Part shown: positions 26,056-38,278 of the stretch, one piece after another | How the letters are laid out: every line of letters starts with the position of its first letter | Numbering within the stretch: position 1 is the first letter of the stretch | Source: Tillus elongatus | Lineage: Eukaryota > Arthropoda > Insecta > Coleoptera > Cleridae | Direction of reading: 5' to 3' | DNA length: 64,000 nucleotides | Assembly: GCA_964006375.1 (NCBI GenBank) | Contig: OZ023266.1 | Span: forward strand, 67,423,403-67,487,402 | The notes under the pieces: model-generated | What the model saw: only the letters and a program-made list of their open reading frames with translations | Told to the model about the DNA's origin: nothing | Database searches by the model: none | Program-made: the position numbers and the translations under genes

Positions 26056-26757
26056 ACGTTTTGATAAATTACTTACTTTAAAACATGCAAAACAAATATG
26101 CAGTGTATTTTTCAAGAGCGGCTTTTACAGCGTATTGCTTGCTTCAATTATCACCAAACAAAAAAGATTTCACTGTTTTCAAACAAATTCCTGTCGATTT
26201 TCGCCCGTCGATTGCCATGGATACAATGCAATCCAGGTAACTATCTGAAGGAAATGTTTAAGCTGTCATTGTCAAATTATTAATATTCAATATTATACCG
26301 CTTCCTTTTTCGTTAAAACGTTAATTTTTCATTTCGTGACTTCTCTTATGCAAATTTCCCACCTGTCATTATATTCTGTATTAAATAATGAACAGTTTTG
26401 TGGAAATTTCTTTTGAATATAAATGTCTATTTATGTTCACTTTCCTTGTTCAATATTGGCATGAGTTTGATTCCTGTATTGAAATGTTCAATAAAACTTT
26501 AATCCAATTAATTTTGAAGCACATTTTGACCTCATTTGAGATACAGGGTGTTAAAGTTGTTACGCTTAAAGCGATTTTCCTTAATTATCTTTAAAACGGC
26601 TAAAGATAAGATTTTCATAATTTGTACACAAGTAAATATTAACAGCATATAAAGAAAAACGCATAATCCGATTTCATTTTTTTTTCAAGGGCAACACACC
26701 CCAATTTGTTTGAAGCATAATCAGGATGCCATGTATACTAGATAAGCCCCAAACTTT
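26056..26757. other. No recognisable gene
   Basis: AT-rich. Short frames (26098-26283, 26388-26594) show no domain. ATACAGGGTGTTAAAG at about 26541 resembles a DNA-transposon terminus but no partner was found. Confidence 0.45.
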
Positions 26758-26759
26758 TA

Positions 26760-27976
26760 CGGGTTGGCTACGAAAAAAAAAACGACGTTAACTCACAATT
26801 AAATTTTATTCTTCAATATATACCCCTCTAACATCAATGCACTTATTACATCGTTTCAGCAACAACCTGACGCCCCTAAACAGTATTATTTTGGTGTGTC
26901 CTCAAAATATGCCCAAACTGCAGTTTACACCTCTTCCTTGTCACTGAAACGACGCCCGCGAAGGTTCTTGTTCAATTTTACAAATAGATAGTAATCACTA
27001 GGGGCCATATCTGGACTATACCGAGCGTGATCAATTTGTGCGAAACAGCAGTCACGAATTACGGCTTGTGCAATTCCAGCATTGTGCACGGGTGCATTGC
27101 CATGGAGCAAACGCACGTCCCCGGTCAGTTTCCCAAGTCTTTTTTACAGTATATTTTTTTCGTAATTTATGAAGGGGTGGTGCATAATATGCCTTGTTGA
27201 CTGTGGGGTTGCGCTCTTTAAGTTTTTGAGAAGAATACCCTCACAATCGCAAAAAATCGTAAACATCACTTTTTTGTCGACTGGCAGACCTTGAATTTTC
27301 TTAGCGGTGCTTCTCCTTTACGCCTTAATTCCATCGACTCCCTTTTGCACGAAGGATCATAGTAGAGAACCATAGTTTCATTGCCTTTGATAATTGTCTT
27401 CAACGCGTCCACATGGTGTTCTCCACAAAGGTCCAAAAAGAATCGGGCAGATTCAACGCAACGCTGGCGCTGAACTGATGAAGATGTTTGGGGACCCACC
27501 TGGCACTAACTTTATTCATGCCTAAATGTTCGTGGATGATTCGGCAAACGCTTGTATCTGAAAGCTTAGACATTTTTGATAATTCTTCCACTTTCAAGCG
27601 TCGATCGCTTATACGAGATCCTCAACAAGGGCAATCTTGTTGTCCATCACCACTTCCACCGTCCTTCCTGTTTTTGCGTGATGTTCCAAGGATTCCTGGC
27701 CCATTCGAAACCGATTTCGCCAATCTTTTACTACAGAATAAGGAGGAGAATTTGCCCCGTACACCCCATCTAGCCGATCTTTGATGCATTCAGGCAGAAG
27801 ACCATCTCGACTAAGGAATTTAATAACAGCTCTATACTCAATTTTCGTGACTAATATCATGATGAACAATTGTCAGTTATAAGAAAGCTAATACTTGAAC
27901 CAATGTCTTACCAAAATTTGACAGGCTGCGATACCCTGGATCTACGTCAGGCAGATAAATTTTGGCGCTTACCTTG
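26760..27976 (-). mobile_element. mariner-like element copy 1 (full-length, dead)
   Basis: About 1.2 kb, the usual mariner size. The right end (complement of CAAGGTAAGCGCCAAAA) matches the termini of copy 2 (43353-49037); the left end CGGGTTGGCTACG is a weaker match. Both sides carry TA (26758-26759, 27977-27978), the expected target duplication. The right flank is TATATATAGAAACTGATCCC, the (AT)n edge of another repeat, so it appears to have inserted at the edge of that (AT)n. Confidence 0.75.
26925..27869 (-). pseudogene. mariner transposase, copy 1
   Basis: In coding order: EYRAVIKFLSRDGLLPECIK and YGANSPPYSVVKDWRNRFRM (27609-27869, first helix-turn-helix), KVEELSKMSKLSDTSVCRII and LGMNKVSARWVPKHL (27400-27597, second helix-turn-helix plus the WVP linker), and RLLHGNAPVHNAG then YSPDMAPSDYYLFVKLNKNL (26925-27116, around the second and third Asp of DD34D). 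GRRFSDKEEV closes it. At least three frame changes separate the parts, so it is inactive. Confidence 0.8.
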
Positions 27977-28110
27977 TATATATAGAAACTGATCCCGAAT
28001 ATGGGTTCTACGAGGCCTAGCTCGAGCTCACTTAAAGATTGTTTTTTTTAATTTAAAAATCACGATCTCCTCATTAGCGAATTTTTTCTACCGAAACTTC
28101 GCTAAAAGAG
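27977..28110 (-). repeat. (AT)n-centred family, left arm (reverse)
   Basis: AAACTGATCCCGAATATGGG, GAGCTCACTT and CTCATTAGCGAATTTTTTCT (28070-28091) match the left arm in reverse sense. Its (AT)n is reduced to TATATATA and meets the mariner end directly. Confidence 0.6.
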
Positions 28111-28164
28111 CAAAAAGAATTTAAATTAGATATTCATATTTTAAACTATTTGGAGCTAGTAGAA

Positions 28165-28700
28165 AAAAAAAATCTGGACGCAGCAAGTGCGTTATAGTAG
28201 CGAATTTACATAAGAATTGTAAGTAAAATATTATTTTATACAGCATATTAGTAAAGTTAATACTTTAAACTTACACAAACCTTAAAAATTGATTTTAGAG
28301 ATCCTAGTAAGCGCACATTTGAAGAATTCTTTCGAAAGTGGTGCCATCGATATCTCTATTATCAAAAAAATCTTGTGTTCTAACTCCTTAAGAAAAATGC
28401 CTCAAACTCAATTTTCTATGAAGCTAAAGAATTAAATTTTGCTATATCTGTATTTAGTGTAAGTCTCTTTAAAAGAAACTTGTATTACAAATTTCATTAA
28501 AGTTTACAAAAGATTTCCAGAAGGAAACTAAATTCATATTTAGAACAGTAAAGTATCTGCCAAACGTAGCAGGTATTTTTCCTTATTAATCTCCAGTATG
28601 ATTTTGTTTTAGTCAACCTAACCAAACCGGTTTTTCAATATCAACAATAACAAAATTATAATTTCAGACTCAAAGGTGACAAACTTATTTAGGCAATTAA
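28165..28700 (+). repeat. Single arm of the GCAGCAAGTGCG foldback family
   Basis: Starts CTGGACGCAGCAAGTGCGTT (28173) and tracks the left arm of the foldback at 19020: CATAAGAATTGTA, TTTCATTAAAGTTTACAAAAG, TATTTTTCCTTATTAAT and TTTTGTTTTAGTCAACC in the same order. The opposite arm is missing. Confidence 0.6.
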
Positions 28701-28787
28701 AAAAAATGAGATCTTGTTCAAAACGTATGAAAGCTGTGCACTATTGTTTCGCCAAATGTCAAAATAAAACATAAAAAAACATACATT

Positions 28788-28850
28788 CATCGAGCTGGAT
28801 TCGACCACGTAACCTGCTTAGGAGGCAAGCGCGATATCGCCGGCAGCATC
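28788..28850 (-). tRNA. tRNA-like sequence (pseudo-tRNA or SINE head)
   Basis: On the minus strand, CTTGC-CTCCTAA-GCAGG forms an anticodon-arm-like hairpin with CCT in the anticodon place, followed by a T-arm-like GGTCGAATCC (B box). The D arm is degenerate and no convincing 7-bp acceptor stem was found, so it is probably a decayed tRNA or SINE head rather than a working tRNA gene. Confidence 0.3.
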
Positions 28851-29852
<1,002 letters not shown>

Positions 29853-30582
29853 CCCGTATATATTAATAACTACAAGTAGGCAAGTTTATTACAAAAAAAA
29901 AAAATCATAATTATATACAAGCACCTACTTCCTCAAAGAAGAACACCTTCTTAATTATCTCACTAGCTAATTAATAAATATATATGATAAACGATTATTA
30001 TATCAAATTTTATGCAGCAGACAACAGTAATAAGTGTAGCATGCTTCGAGAATGATAGACCCTCCCAAAGATAATATACAGGGCGGTGTTGCCGCGTCAT
30101 CTTCGTTCTGCTCAATTTCTGACACATTTATATAAGGCTAACCACGAAATACCAATTTTGTCGTTACAGCTGTCAAAGTGATGATGCCTCCAAAAATATA
30201 TAATATTATAATTAAAATACTATACCTAAAATTTGGTTAGAGTAGACTATGGATAAACCTGTATCGAAAGGAACTCATTATTATTGCTATACGAGGGTAT
30301 ATTGACATCTAATGAGCCTAAGATGTTTCCAGTATACAAAATTGAATTTAGTTGATGTGGTAATAACAATGATGATTTATTAATAAGCTATCAAAATTTG
30401 ACATCTAGAAGTTGAATAGTGACAAAACCGTGAAATTTTGAAAACGGCATGTTTGAGAAAAAGATATATTTTGATAAAAAAAGAGAGTTTCGGTCAATAA
30501 AGGGGCTATCGGACAAGGACATTTTTCCTGAGATGGCAGAAACCTAATGTGATCAATGTCCTTCATATGTTATTAAAAAAGT
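29853..30582. other. No recognisable gene
   Basis: AT-rich spacer. CAGGGCGGTGTTGCCGCG at about 30080 is a short GC patch of unknown meaning. Confidence 0.45.
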
Positions 30583-30980
30583 TCGGGGCGCAGCAAGTGC
30601 GCTATGGTAGTGAATTTTTATTAAATGCTTCAAATTTGAATAACTAAATTTTCTATAAACCTAGACAGTTTAATTTTGGTGTGTGGAGAGGTCTTTCCTT
30701 AGACAAGATATTCACCAAACTTCATTAAAATAACTTTGTAATTTCCGGAGAAAAAATTTTTTTTCGAAAGAAAAATCAAAATTTAAATAACTCAATTTTA
30801 TATAAACTTAGAAAGTTGAATTTTGGTACGTAGTAAGGCACATATCCGTTGAATTTTATTAAAATAACTTTGTTTTTTTTTTTAAAGAAAACTGAAAATT
30901 TTCCGGAAAACCCTGTCCGAAAAGAAAGGCCCATGCCGAGTTTCATCAAAATCGGTTAATTATTTTTTGAGTTATCAGAT

Positions 30981-31068
<88 letters not shown>

Positions 31069-31216
31069 ATATAAAAATTTAAACTGACCCCGGATCATGG
31101 GTTCTAGGGGGTCCTAATTCTAATTCGCCGTCATTTGAACTTTTTTTTTGCAAAGTCTAACCATCGATACCTCTCTATTAGTGAATTTTTTTTAATAAAA
31201 ATTCACTAAAAACAGG
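30583..31216 (-). repeat. (AT)n-centred family, near-complete copy
   Basis: The terminus GGGGCGCAGCAAGTGCGCTA at 30584 is followed by an inner arm with two similar sub-blocks (30640-30730 and 30770-30870) and TCAAAATCGGTTAATTATTT. The (AT)n is 30983-31065. GACCCCGGATCATGGGTTCT, CATCGATACCTCTCTATTAG and the end hairpin TTAGTGAATTTTTTTT...AAAAATTCACTAA (31186-31212) follow. About 630 bp, no open frame. Confidence 0.75.
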
Positions 31217-31469
31217 GTTGCGGAATGTAAAAGAAGCCGATCAAATTAAATACAGATTTAGACTTCTTCTCTGGCTTCATAATAGACAATTTGCATTTTT
31301 TTTTAATCAGATCTGGTAGACATCGCACAGAGATGATTTTTAATATTTTTTTCATTTCACATACTACAAAAATAACGATGCAAAAAATATTTGGAACTGC
31401 GAATTTCATAATTGATTTCAAACACCACTATTTTGGCGCAATGAACTGTGACGTCACTGAATAGCATAA

Positions 31470-31760
31470 ATGTCAACAATGAGCTTGCTTCTCTGTGTTT
31501 ACATCCTGTGTTGCAAGTTATTGATTGAATCTTGGCTTCTGCACTTGATTTTATTTGATAATGTGGAAAATAAAGCTTATAAATACTGTATAGTACCAAT
31601 GTGTATAAATAAGACTATAAAAACTCCAGAGTATATATTTTTTAATATTCCAAAAGTGGCTCAACTTAGAGAGCAATGGTGCAAAGTTATAAAGCGGGAT
31701 GAAAGGAAAAATCGACAGTTATCTGAGAAAACCGTCTTTTGTTGTGGAGACCATTTTAAT
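31470..31760 (+). CDS. Possible THAP domain, first part (exon)
   Basis: From an ATG at 31470, 97 codons lead to a possible splice donor (GTAACT at 31761) in phase 0. A C2CH THAP zinc finger is visible: Cys40, Cys45, Trp70, Cys92, His95, with FFNIPK and FCCGDHF around them. The C-x4-C-x46-C-x2-H spacing fits the family. THAP domains bind DNA in host regulators and in P-element transposases. The first 35 residues are hydrophobic and unlike the family start, so the true beginning may be an upstream exon. Without splicing, a stop follows at 31785-31787. Confidence 0.55.
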
Positions 31761-32239
31761 GTAACTAGTTCTTTATTTTCGCAATGAATATTTAATTTCA
31801 ACAACACACCACGAGTGCTTATAGCCTAAATACTATCGTATCGTGGGTGTCGACAAGGAGGAAAGAGGCAACTTGTTAATTCTGGACTTGAAGGTTTGGA
31901 GGTTCGGAGGAGAAGGAAAAACATGTGCCGGCAAGGAATTCCACAACTTGGAAGTCTTCGGGACAAAAGAGCGGGTATAACAAGATGTTCTATGTATGGT
32001 GACGTAAATAGTAAAAGAGTGCATTCGCTCTGTTCCCCTGGTTGGGGGCAGCAGGTGGAGGAACTATGGAAGAAATCTCCTCTGAGCAGTGCCCGTGCAG
32101 ATATCTATAGAGGAGAGAGAGGTCACCAACGGCCCGTCGGTGGGCAAGTGATGGAATATTAGTGAGAAAAGGTTAAAATTCTTTATGTTATTAAATTAGG
32201 TTGTAATTTCCATGTGGTCGAGATAGACTATTATTTCAG
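31761..32239 (+). other. Putative phase-0 intron carrying a LINE fragment
   Basis: The donor is AAT|GTAACT and the acceptor ATTATTTCAG|TTAGAA. The 479-bp interval holds LINE fragment B (31793-32153) flanked by GAATATT on both sides. Without the LINE and one duplication it would be about 111 bp. Confidence 0.45.
31793..32153 (-). mobile_element. LINE copy B, 3'-end fragment
   Basis: Same family as copies A and C. It starts TTAATTTCAACAACACACCA and covers only the last part of the coding region (TSKLWNSLPAHVFPSPPNLQ at about 31890-31950) and a short GAGAGAG run (32112-32121). GAATATT at 31786-31792 and 32154-32160 is a 7-bp target duplication. Extreme 5' truncation is typical of LINE insertion. 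Confidence 0.75.
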
Positions 32240-32425
32240 TTAGAACAAGATATGGACAATTTTTGGCAACATAAACTAATGGGGAATATGAAAATGAGAT
32301 TGAAAAAACATGTAGTACCTCAGAGGAGCTTAAAAAATGCATCCAGGAATAAATTGAAGCTATTCACCAAAATATGCCTCTCTGTCGTTTGGAAGAATAC
32401 GTGGATAAGGGAGGTAGGCATTTAA
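32240..32425 (+). CDS. Possible THAP domain, second part (exon)
   Basis: Directly after the acceptor the phase-0 frame reads LEQDMDNFWQHKLMG, then MRLKKHVVPQR. In THAP proteins the segment after the C-x2-H ends with a Lys-rich stretch and an AVP-type motif; KKHVVP fits that place, which is the main support for the intron. The frame ends at a TAA (32423-32425). No transposase or coiled-coil domain follows, so this is either a small THAP protein, part of a larger spliced gene, or a dead fragment of a P-type transposon. Confidence 0.45.
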   Translation, partial: LEQDMDNFWQHKLMGNMKMRLKKHVVPQRSLKNASRNKLKLFTKICLSVVWKNTWIREVGI

Positions 32426-32799
32426 CACACAATACCTGTTGAAAATCTTTGTCTCCCATTTTATTACGCACACTTTACACTATTCAACCAGAAGAAACAC
32501 AACAAACGAATAAACATCACCACGATGTTGAGAAACAAGCGATCATACTTATCACACCGTAAGGCAAATGCAAGCATGATAATGATTCGAAATTTTTTTA
32601 TTTTAAAATGTCCACTACATATGTTTTTGGGTATTTTCATGCATGTGATAATGTTGTGTGTATGAAAAACTATTAGGTAAATGTTTAATTCATTTAATGG
32701 AAAATCCATGCCAATTGTTTACTACTTGTGCAGCCAGAGGAGTGCATGTGTATTTGGTATTGAACGGTTTTACAAAATAAGGGCAACAATAACTAATAG
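32426..32799. other. No recognisable gene
   Basis: AT-rich; nothing recognised. Confidence 0.45.
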
Positions 32800-33640
32800 A
32801 TGAAATGTCAAAAATGAGCACCGCTTTGAAAGATCGATTTCTTGGACCACTCAAGAATTTTGTCTGTGAAATGATATTAAAAGATCGATTAGTTAATCTG
32901 AAACTTATATCAGAAATATTGCACATTTCCTATTCCTATGAACGTGTGTTGTAAAAGCGAAATATTTCTGCAAAATGGATTGCAAGATGGACTTCAAAAT
33001 GGATTCCAAAATGCTTGAACGCTGATCAGAAGCACGTTCGTTTGACAATGTAGAAGGAAATGCGCAATCATCTTAAAGAAGATTCCTCAAACTTTTAGGA
33101 TGCCCTTGTCACCATGGCGAAACATAGGTCCTTGACTATAATCCAGACACTAAAGAGCAATATAAAGAGTGAAAGCAATCAATTTCTCTACGACCCAAAA
33201 AATTAGTAATTCAAAAAACGGCTGACAAGCTTCTTGCTGCAATTTTCTGCGACAAATATGAAGTAATTATTCTACATTTTCTAGAAGAAGGTAGTACTAT
33301 CACTGGAGCATACTGTAGTTAGTTGCTAACTAAACTAGGCAAGATAATTGTAGAAGAACTTCACAGAAAACTGGCCGAAGGTGTGCTCTTTTCGAAAAGC
33401 AACGCCTCTGTTCACAAGTAGTTGGTTGTACTGCCTATTCTCTGGATTCAGCACCATCAGACGATTATTTATTGCCAAAGATCAAAAAACTTTTGAAAGA
33501 TAAATGATTTTCGACAAATAACGAAGTGATATATGACGGCAAAGAGTAATTTGAGGATCAAGATAAAAAAGTCAAGGGTTTAGAATTATTTTCTGAGCGG
33601 TCTGGTGAATGAGTAAATGTTAGAGGAGATGATGTATAAA
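32800..33640 (+). pseudogene. mariner transposase relic 3
   Basis: Broken frames give LKLISEILHISYSYERVL, then WIPKCLNADQKHVRLTM (about 32999-33050, the WVP linker), MRNHLKEDSSNF, YNPDTKEQYKE (about 33140), DKYEVIILHFLEEGSTITGA and EKLAEGVLF-like text, and HQTIIY near 33470 in place of PSDYYL. This is the order of a mariner transposase from helix-turn-helix linker to third Asp. Many stops; sequence differs from copies 1 and 2. Confidence 0.7.
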
Positions 33641-34089
33641 TAAAATTTTGTTTTACATTTTTTGTGTTTTATATCTTAGGATAAGTACTTTTCAAGATCT
33701 CCTCGTAGACGAAGCAACAAATAGCTGGTAATACTTAAGACACTGGTACATGATGACCTACTCTACTGTCATTTGGGGTGTAACAACGTAATAATAATTA
33801 ACAACGTAATAATAATTTTGCTTGCGAGTTTTATTTTTAACAGCCTGTTATCTGACTTCTTTATTTAATATATTGTCACACCGTCTCTATGAGATTTATG
33901 TTTATGAACCCTATTACTTCTATGGTCACAGGCAAGTTGTAAAGTGTATTGGTAACAGCGAATACTCTAGAGTTCTATTCTATTCTATGTCTATTTTGTT
34001 TGGCCTAAGACGTAGGTCCATTGAGCCATTAAACGTAGTCTAATCTAGTGACGGTTGTCGATTGTCGGACTTTATATTGGCATCGCCAT
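33641..34089. other. No recognisable gene
   Basis: A 73-codon frame (33822-34043, +) shows no domain. Nothing else recognised. Confidence 0.45.
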
Positions 34090-34573
34090 ATTTTCTCTAT
34101 TATGTTTGATAGTCTGATACGTATTTAGCGTAGGTGCAGCCGTTTGTAATAGTTGTAGAGTTTTTATTAAATCTTAATGTTGTTTTCTTTAAAAAAATCA
34201 TATATTATTTTAATTGTTTTAGTGTTTGGTTCAGTTAGAATTTGTTGGTTGTGAATTGGTGTTGTTATGTGATTTTCAAGTTTTTTATATAGGTCCTTAT
34301 TTTGTTGTGGGCGGTTTTTGCAGTTAAAGAGCATATGTGTTATGTCTCGTCCTTCTCCACAATCACAGTTTGGTGTTTATTTAACTCCTATCCTATATAA
34401 ATTTTTTGGGGTTGAGCAATGTCCTGTTCTCCTGCGGATAATGTTTGTTATGTGTCTTCTGTTCGTGTATAGATATTTATTAAACCAAGGTTCCAAAGGC
34501 AGACAATTTTGGATGGATGCATACCACCTGCTTTGGTTACATTTCAAAACAAGAAATGGCAGACATTGAACAA
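34090..34573 (-). pseudogene. Jockey/R1-like LINE ORF2 C-terminus
   Basis: Minus-strand translation gives LPLEPWFNKYLYTNRRHITN (about 34450-34510), GHCSTPKNLYRIGVK, then CDCGEGRDITHMLFNCKNRP (about 34312-34371), a CCHC-type C-x-C-x8-H-x4-C knuckle near the end of LINE ORF2. IHNQQILTEPNTKTIKI follows. The reverse transcriptase itself is absent: the fragment ends at the solo LTR on the right. Confidence 0.6.
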
Positions 34574-34826
34574 TGTAGAAAGGTCTAGAACTACTCTATG
34601 GGCAATATAAATAGGCGAGCACAAGATACAGAGAGTCAGTCAGTAGTGAGTTAGTGTTGGTGCATAATATGCGATCATGGAAGCGGCCTCCATGATTCGT
34701 ATAGTATAGTGAAATATAGTTCTATGGACATTTAGTAATAGAGAGAAATATTTTAGTTGATGGTGGTGTTGGAAAATAGTTGGCTGTAATAAATTAGTAG
34801 TTTGAATAGCTGTGTTTTGTTAGTCA
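34574..34826 (+). repeat. Probable solo LTR
   Basis: A 253-bp block TGTAGAAAGG...TTAGTCA with TG...CA ends, a TATAAATA box at 34606-34613 and AATAAA near 34788. ACAA at 34570-34573 and 34827-34830 forms a 4-bp duplication as for Ty3/gypsy. No internal region is present, as expected after LTR-LTR recombination. Confidence 0.55.
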
Positions 34827-34884
34827 ACAAATGCAGAACCCCGAAGAACGTCACAAAATTTTAAATTTAGTAATTATTGATCGT

Positions 34885-35120
34885 TGTTTTAACTGCGTCC
34901 GTCCATTTCCGAGACTAAGGCCAATCACCAACGCCAGGAAGCAGTTTCACTTCACCAATCTAGAAATTTTGCCGAACTACTGTAGGCAGGTTGTCGATCT
35001 TTTACGTGCCCAAGATATGATGGTACACGGGACCGCCGCCTTAACGGTCCATCTAAAGGGCGGAGCGTGCAGGCATGCAACTTGCTCAGACACAATGACG
35101 CGGCATCAGCCGTTGTTATC
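34885..35120 (-). repeat. SINE body module without tRNA head
   Basis: GACTAAGGCCAATCACCAACGCCAGG, CTTTTACGTGCCCAAGATAT, GGGACCGCC and CTAAAGGGCGGAGCGTGCAG correspond to the body of the SINE family (12120-12300), but the tRNA-like head and its B box are absent. It is either truncated or a different element using the same core. Confidence 0.5.
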
Positions 35121-35148
35121 TTTCAGTAGATATGTACTACATAATTTT

Positions 35149-35168
35149 TTATTATTATTATTATTATT
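35149..35168. repeat. Short (ATT)n run
   Basis: Six to seven ATT units adjoining the 3' side of the R4/Dong-like fragment 35190-35590. Confidence 0.9.
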
Positions 35169-35189
35169 GGTCTTATGCACCTACCCAAC

Positions 35190-35590
35190 ATTTCCTGGAA
35201 ATATTTACCTGTCCCAAGCGTAAACGCAAATGGCATTAGGCTCAGTAGTTACATATTCAGAAATTTACGAACAGTGTATGTATTCAAAATTACCGCCGTT
35301 TGCAAGTCAAGGTACGTGTGTTTATGGAGGCGCAGTTTGTTGAGGCTGTCTTGTAGATTCCTGGGAATAAGACCCATAGATGATACGATGGCTAGTACCA
35401 CCTCCACTTTCTCTGCATGCCACACCCCCACTTTCTCTGCATGCCACATATGCCCTAACTCAATAGCAAGATCGGTGTACTTTGCTCTTTTCTCGTTGCA
35501 TTTATTTGGGACAGCAACATCCACGAGAAGAACCGAGTCAGCCTTCTTATCGGTGATAATGGGCCTGTCGTGTTATTATTATTATATTTC
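35190..35590 (-). pseudogene. R4/Dong-like endonuclease C-terminal fragment
   Basis: A minus-strand frame gives RPIITDKKADSVLLVDVAVP (about 35510-35570), then KCNEKRAKYTDLAIELGHMW, AIVSSMGLIPRNLQDSLNKL and AVILNTYTVRKFLN. This is the same C-terminal domain as in the LINEs at 20.9-26 kb. A duplicated HAEKVxVWHAEKVEV unit comes from a 24-bp repeat (ACTTTCTCTGCATGCCAC, about 35407-35450). Short ATT runs lie on both sides. Confidence 0.65.
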
Positions 35591-35594
35591 ATAG

Positions 35595-35964
35595 TTTTAG
35601 TTCATCATAATTTAGGAAAAGTAATCATCGGACTTCGGTGGGATGCACACCCGGAACATTTGGCATAGCGAGCCAACGTAGCGCACCCGTAGCGCTGAGA
35701 CCGAACGTAATAATTGAGAAAATGATAAAAGATACGGAGAACCTGTGAAAAGTAAAAGAAAAAACCAATAATGTTGGAATATCCACAGGGGAAAAAATAA
35801 AAAGCTGGTTAAAGGCAGCTGTGCAAAAGTAGTGGGCAAGAAGAAGCTAGAGTCTAGTAGTTCGTGAATTATATAAGAAATATGAAAGTTGAAAGAACAA
35901 TCTAAAATACAAATGTAGAAACTTCTTTTTTGGCTTAACTGTTTTCGTCTATGCAACTGGTTTC
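35595..35964. other. No recognisable gene
   Basis: Contains a GC-richer patch (35640-35700) with no recognisable function. Confidence 0.4.
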
Positions 35965-36503
<539 letters not shown>

Positions 36504-37389
36504 TGGGCATCGTCAGGCAGGAGCGAATTGAATTTGAATTGAAATAAATGTATCACACCGATACTCAAAAAATAATAACCCGATTTGAATGAAATTATAC
36601 AGGAAAATTAAATGACAATTTCCGAGATTTTTTTTTGAAAATTTTTTGATTCTTCGAAAATAACAAAGCTATTGCAACCAAATTTGATACGCAAGTTGCT
36701 CCTATATAACGTATAGTATATATCAAAAGTCAGAGCTCTTAGTTAAAAAAAAGTATTAAGCATTTAAAAAAAAAGGTAAACTTGTACCATAGATCTAAGT
36801 TAACAGAAAAAAGTTATAGGCATTTAGTGAAAGAAATGTTGGGTGCCACTGGAGGTCAGAGGAGTGCACAAGACCAAAATATTGTGTGTGGCAAACAAAA
36901 CCTACTAAATATTATAGACGAAGATTACCTTTTTTGGAGCAAAATGGTTAAGTCCAAGAAAATTAGTTTGAAAATTTTATAGTTCTTCTTTTGAAAATGT
37001 CAAAGTGACGATTTGAAACGTGAAAATGTGTTATTCTTAAACAAAGAATGTGACAAAGCCACCTTCCATATAAAATTTTTAGAACAAAACGGTAGATTGG
37101 ATATACCCAAATTTTAAACGTAGAGAAGACATCCAGCGTGTGTTAAGTCATAAATCATAAATTTCGTAGATTTCATAGATTTCGCATTCGTGTCATAGTA
37201 ATATGTTAACCTCCAAAATTACTCTAACATAATGAACACACAGGTGTATAACTTATAAATCATTAAAATAAATTTATTAAATCTATTCAATAGCAACAGT
37301 TTCGTAATAGTTAAGAGGAAGAAAAAAACTTCAAACCCCATTAAAACTGTCTACCTGACGTCACATACACGTAGCTGTGCAAAAAAATA
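36504..37389. other. No recognisable gene
   Basis: 36540-36760 resembles parts of the inner arm (ACTCAAAAAATAATAACCCG). A 66-codon frame (36782-36982, +) has no recognised domain. Confidence 0.4.
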
Positions 37390-37770
37390 GGGAGCGGGAG
37401 TATCATGTCGCTCTAGCTAATGTATCATGGGTAGATATAGATAGGAACTCAGAAGGATTATTGCGATGGAAAGCACAGGATCCATACACAAAAGACTTGG
37501 ACCTGAGAAAAATATTGAGCACGGAATATGTATATGGGGCGGAAAGCTAGACTTACGATAAGCAGGACAGAAAGGCAATAGACGCGTTTGAAATGTGTAT
37601 ATAGAAAAAACGTCTTAGATGAAATACGCCCATAGAAGGACAAATGCAAATACGATAGAGGTGAGAGAAGAAATATGCTTAGTGAAAGACAGTAAAAAGA
37701 AAACCTGAAGTGGGCAGGCTACAACGAAATAAAAATATTAATGTTTAAGACACGGCTAGTAATACTCATG
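37390..37770 (+). pseudogene. RTE-like LINE relic
   Basis: Across frames, RRIIAMES, YTKDLDLRKI-like and EYVYGAES-like text near 37530 echo the region after the reverse transcriptase in RTE-like LINEs. RRGRLLIDAFEM-like text follows, as in the relics at 842 and 49595. Heavily mutated. Confidence 0.4.
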
Positions 37771-38049
37771 TAATAATTTTGATGAAAATTCATTATCTCA
37801 ACACACGTGCTATGTCCCGAATTATGTTCTTGCCTAGTTGATGATCTTGTCAACAATCTGGCAACGTGCCGGTAAAGTCATGTTCATGAAGCTACTGACT
37901 CATAGCAAGTTACCGTACATATATCATGCTTTCTAAATTTAGAGAAATTTATTACCACACTGCAATGAACTCTTCTTTTAAGGAATTCACAACGTAAAGT
38001 GTCATACCGATAAATATACCTACATAAAAGTCATCGGCTTTAGCCAATT

Positions 38050-38191
38050 CACGTCTTCCTAGAGAATTTTTGTTTAAAAAAAAATCACTAACAGAGAGCT
38101 ATCGATGGTGAGACTTTGCAATTTTTTTCAAATGAGCACGAATTTTGGCCCCTAGAACCCGAACGTAAGGTCCGTTTGAGATTCTAATGTA

Positions 38192-38274
<83 letters not shown>
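38050..38274 (+). repeat. (AT)n-centred family, left arm plus (AT)n
   Basis: AGAATTTTTGTTTAAAAAAAAATCACTAAC (hairpin), AGAGCTATCGATGGTGAGAC and CCTAGAACCCGAACGTAAGG, followed by the (AT)n at 38189-38274. The right arm is replaced by unrelated sequence. Confidence 0.65.

Positions 38275-38278
<4 letters not shown>

Noticed and set aside
26541..26760. ACAGGGTGTT at 26541 as the start of mariner copy 1
   Set aside because: It does not match the termini shared by the two mariner copies; the TA-flanked start at 26760 fits the length and the right end better.
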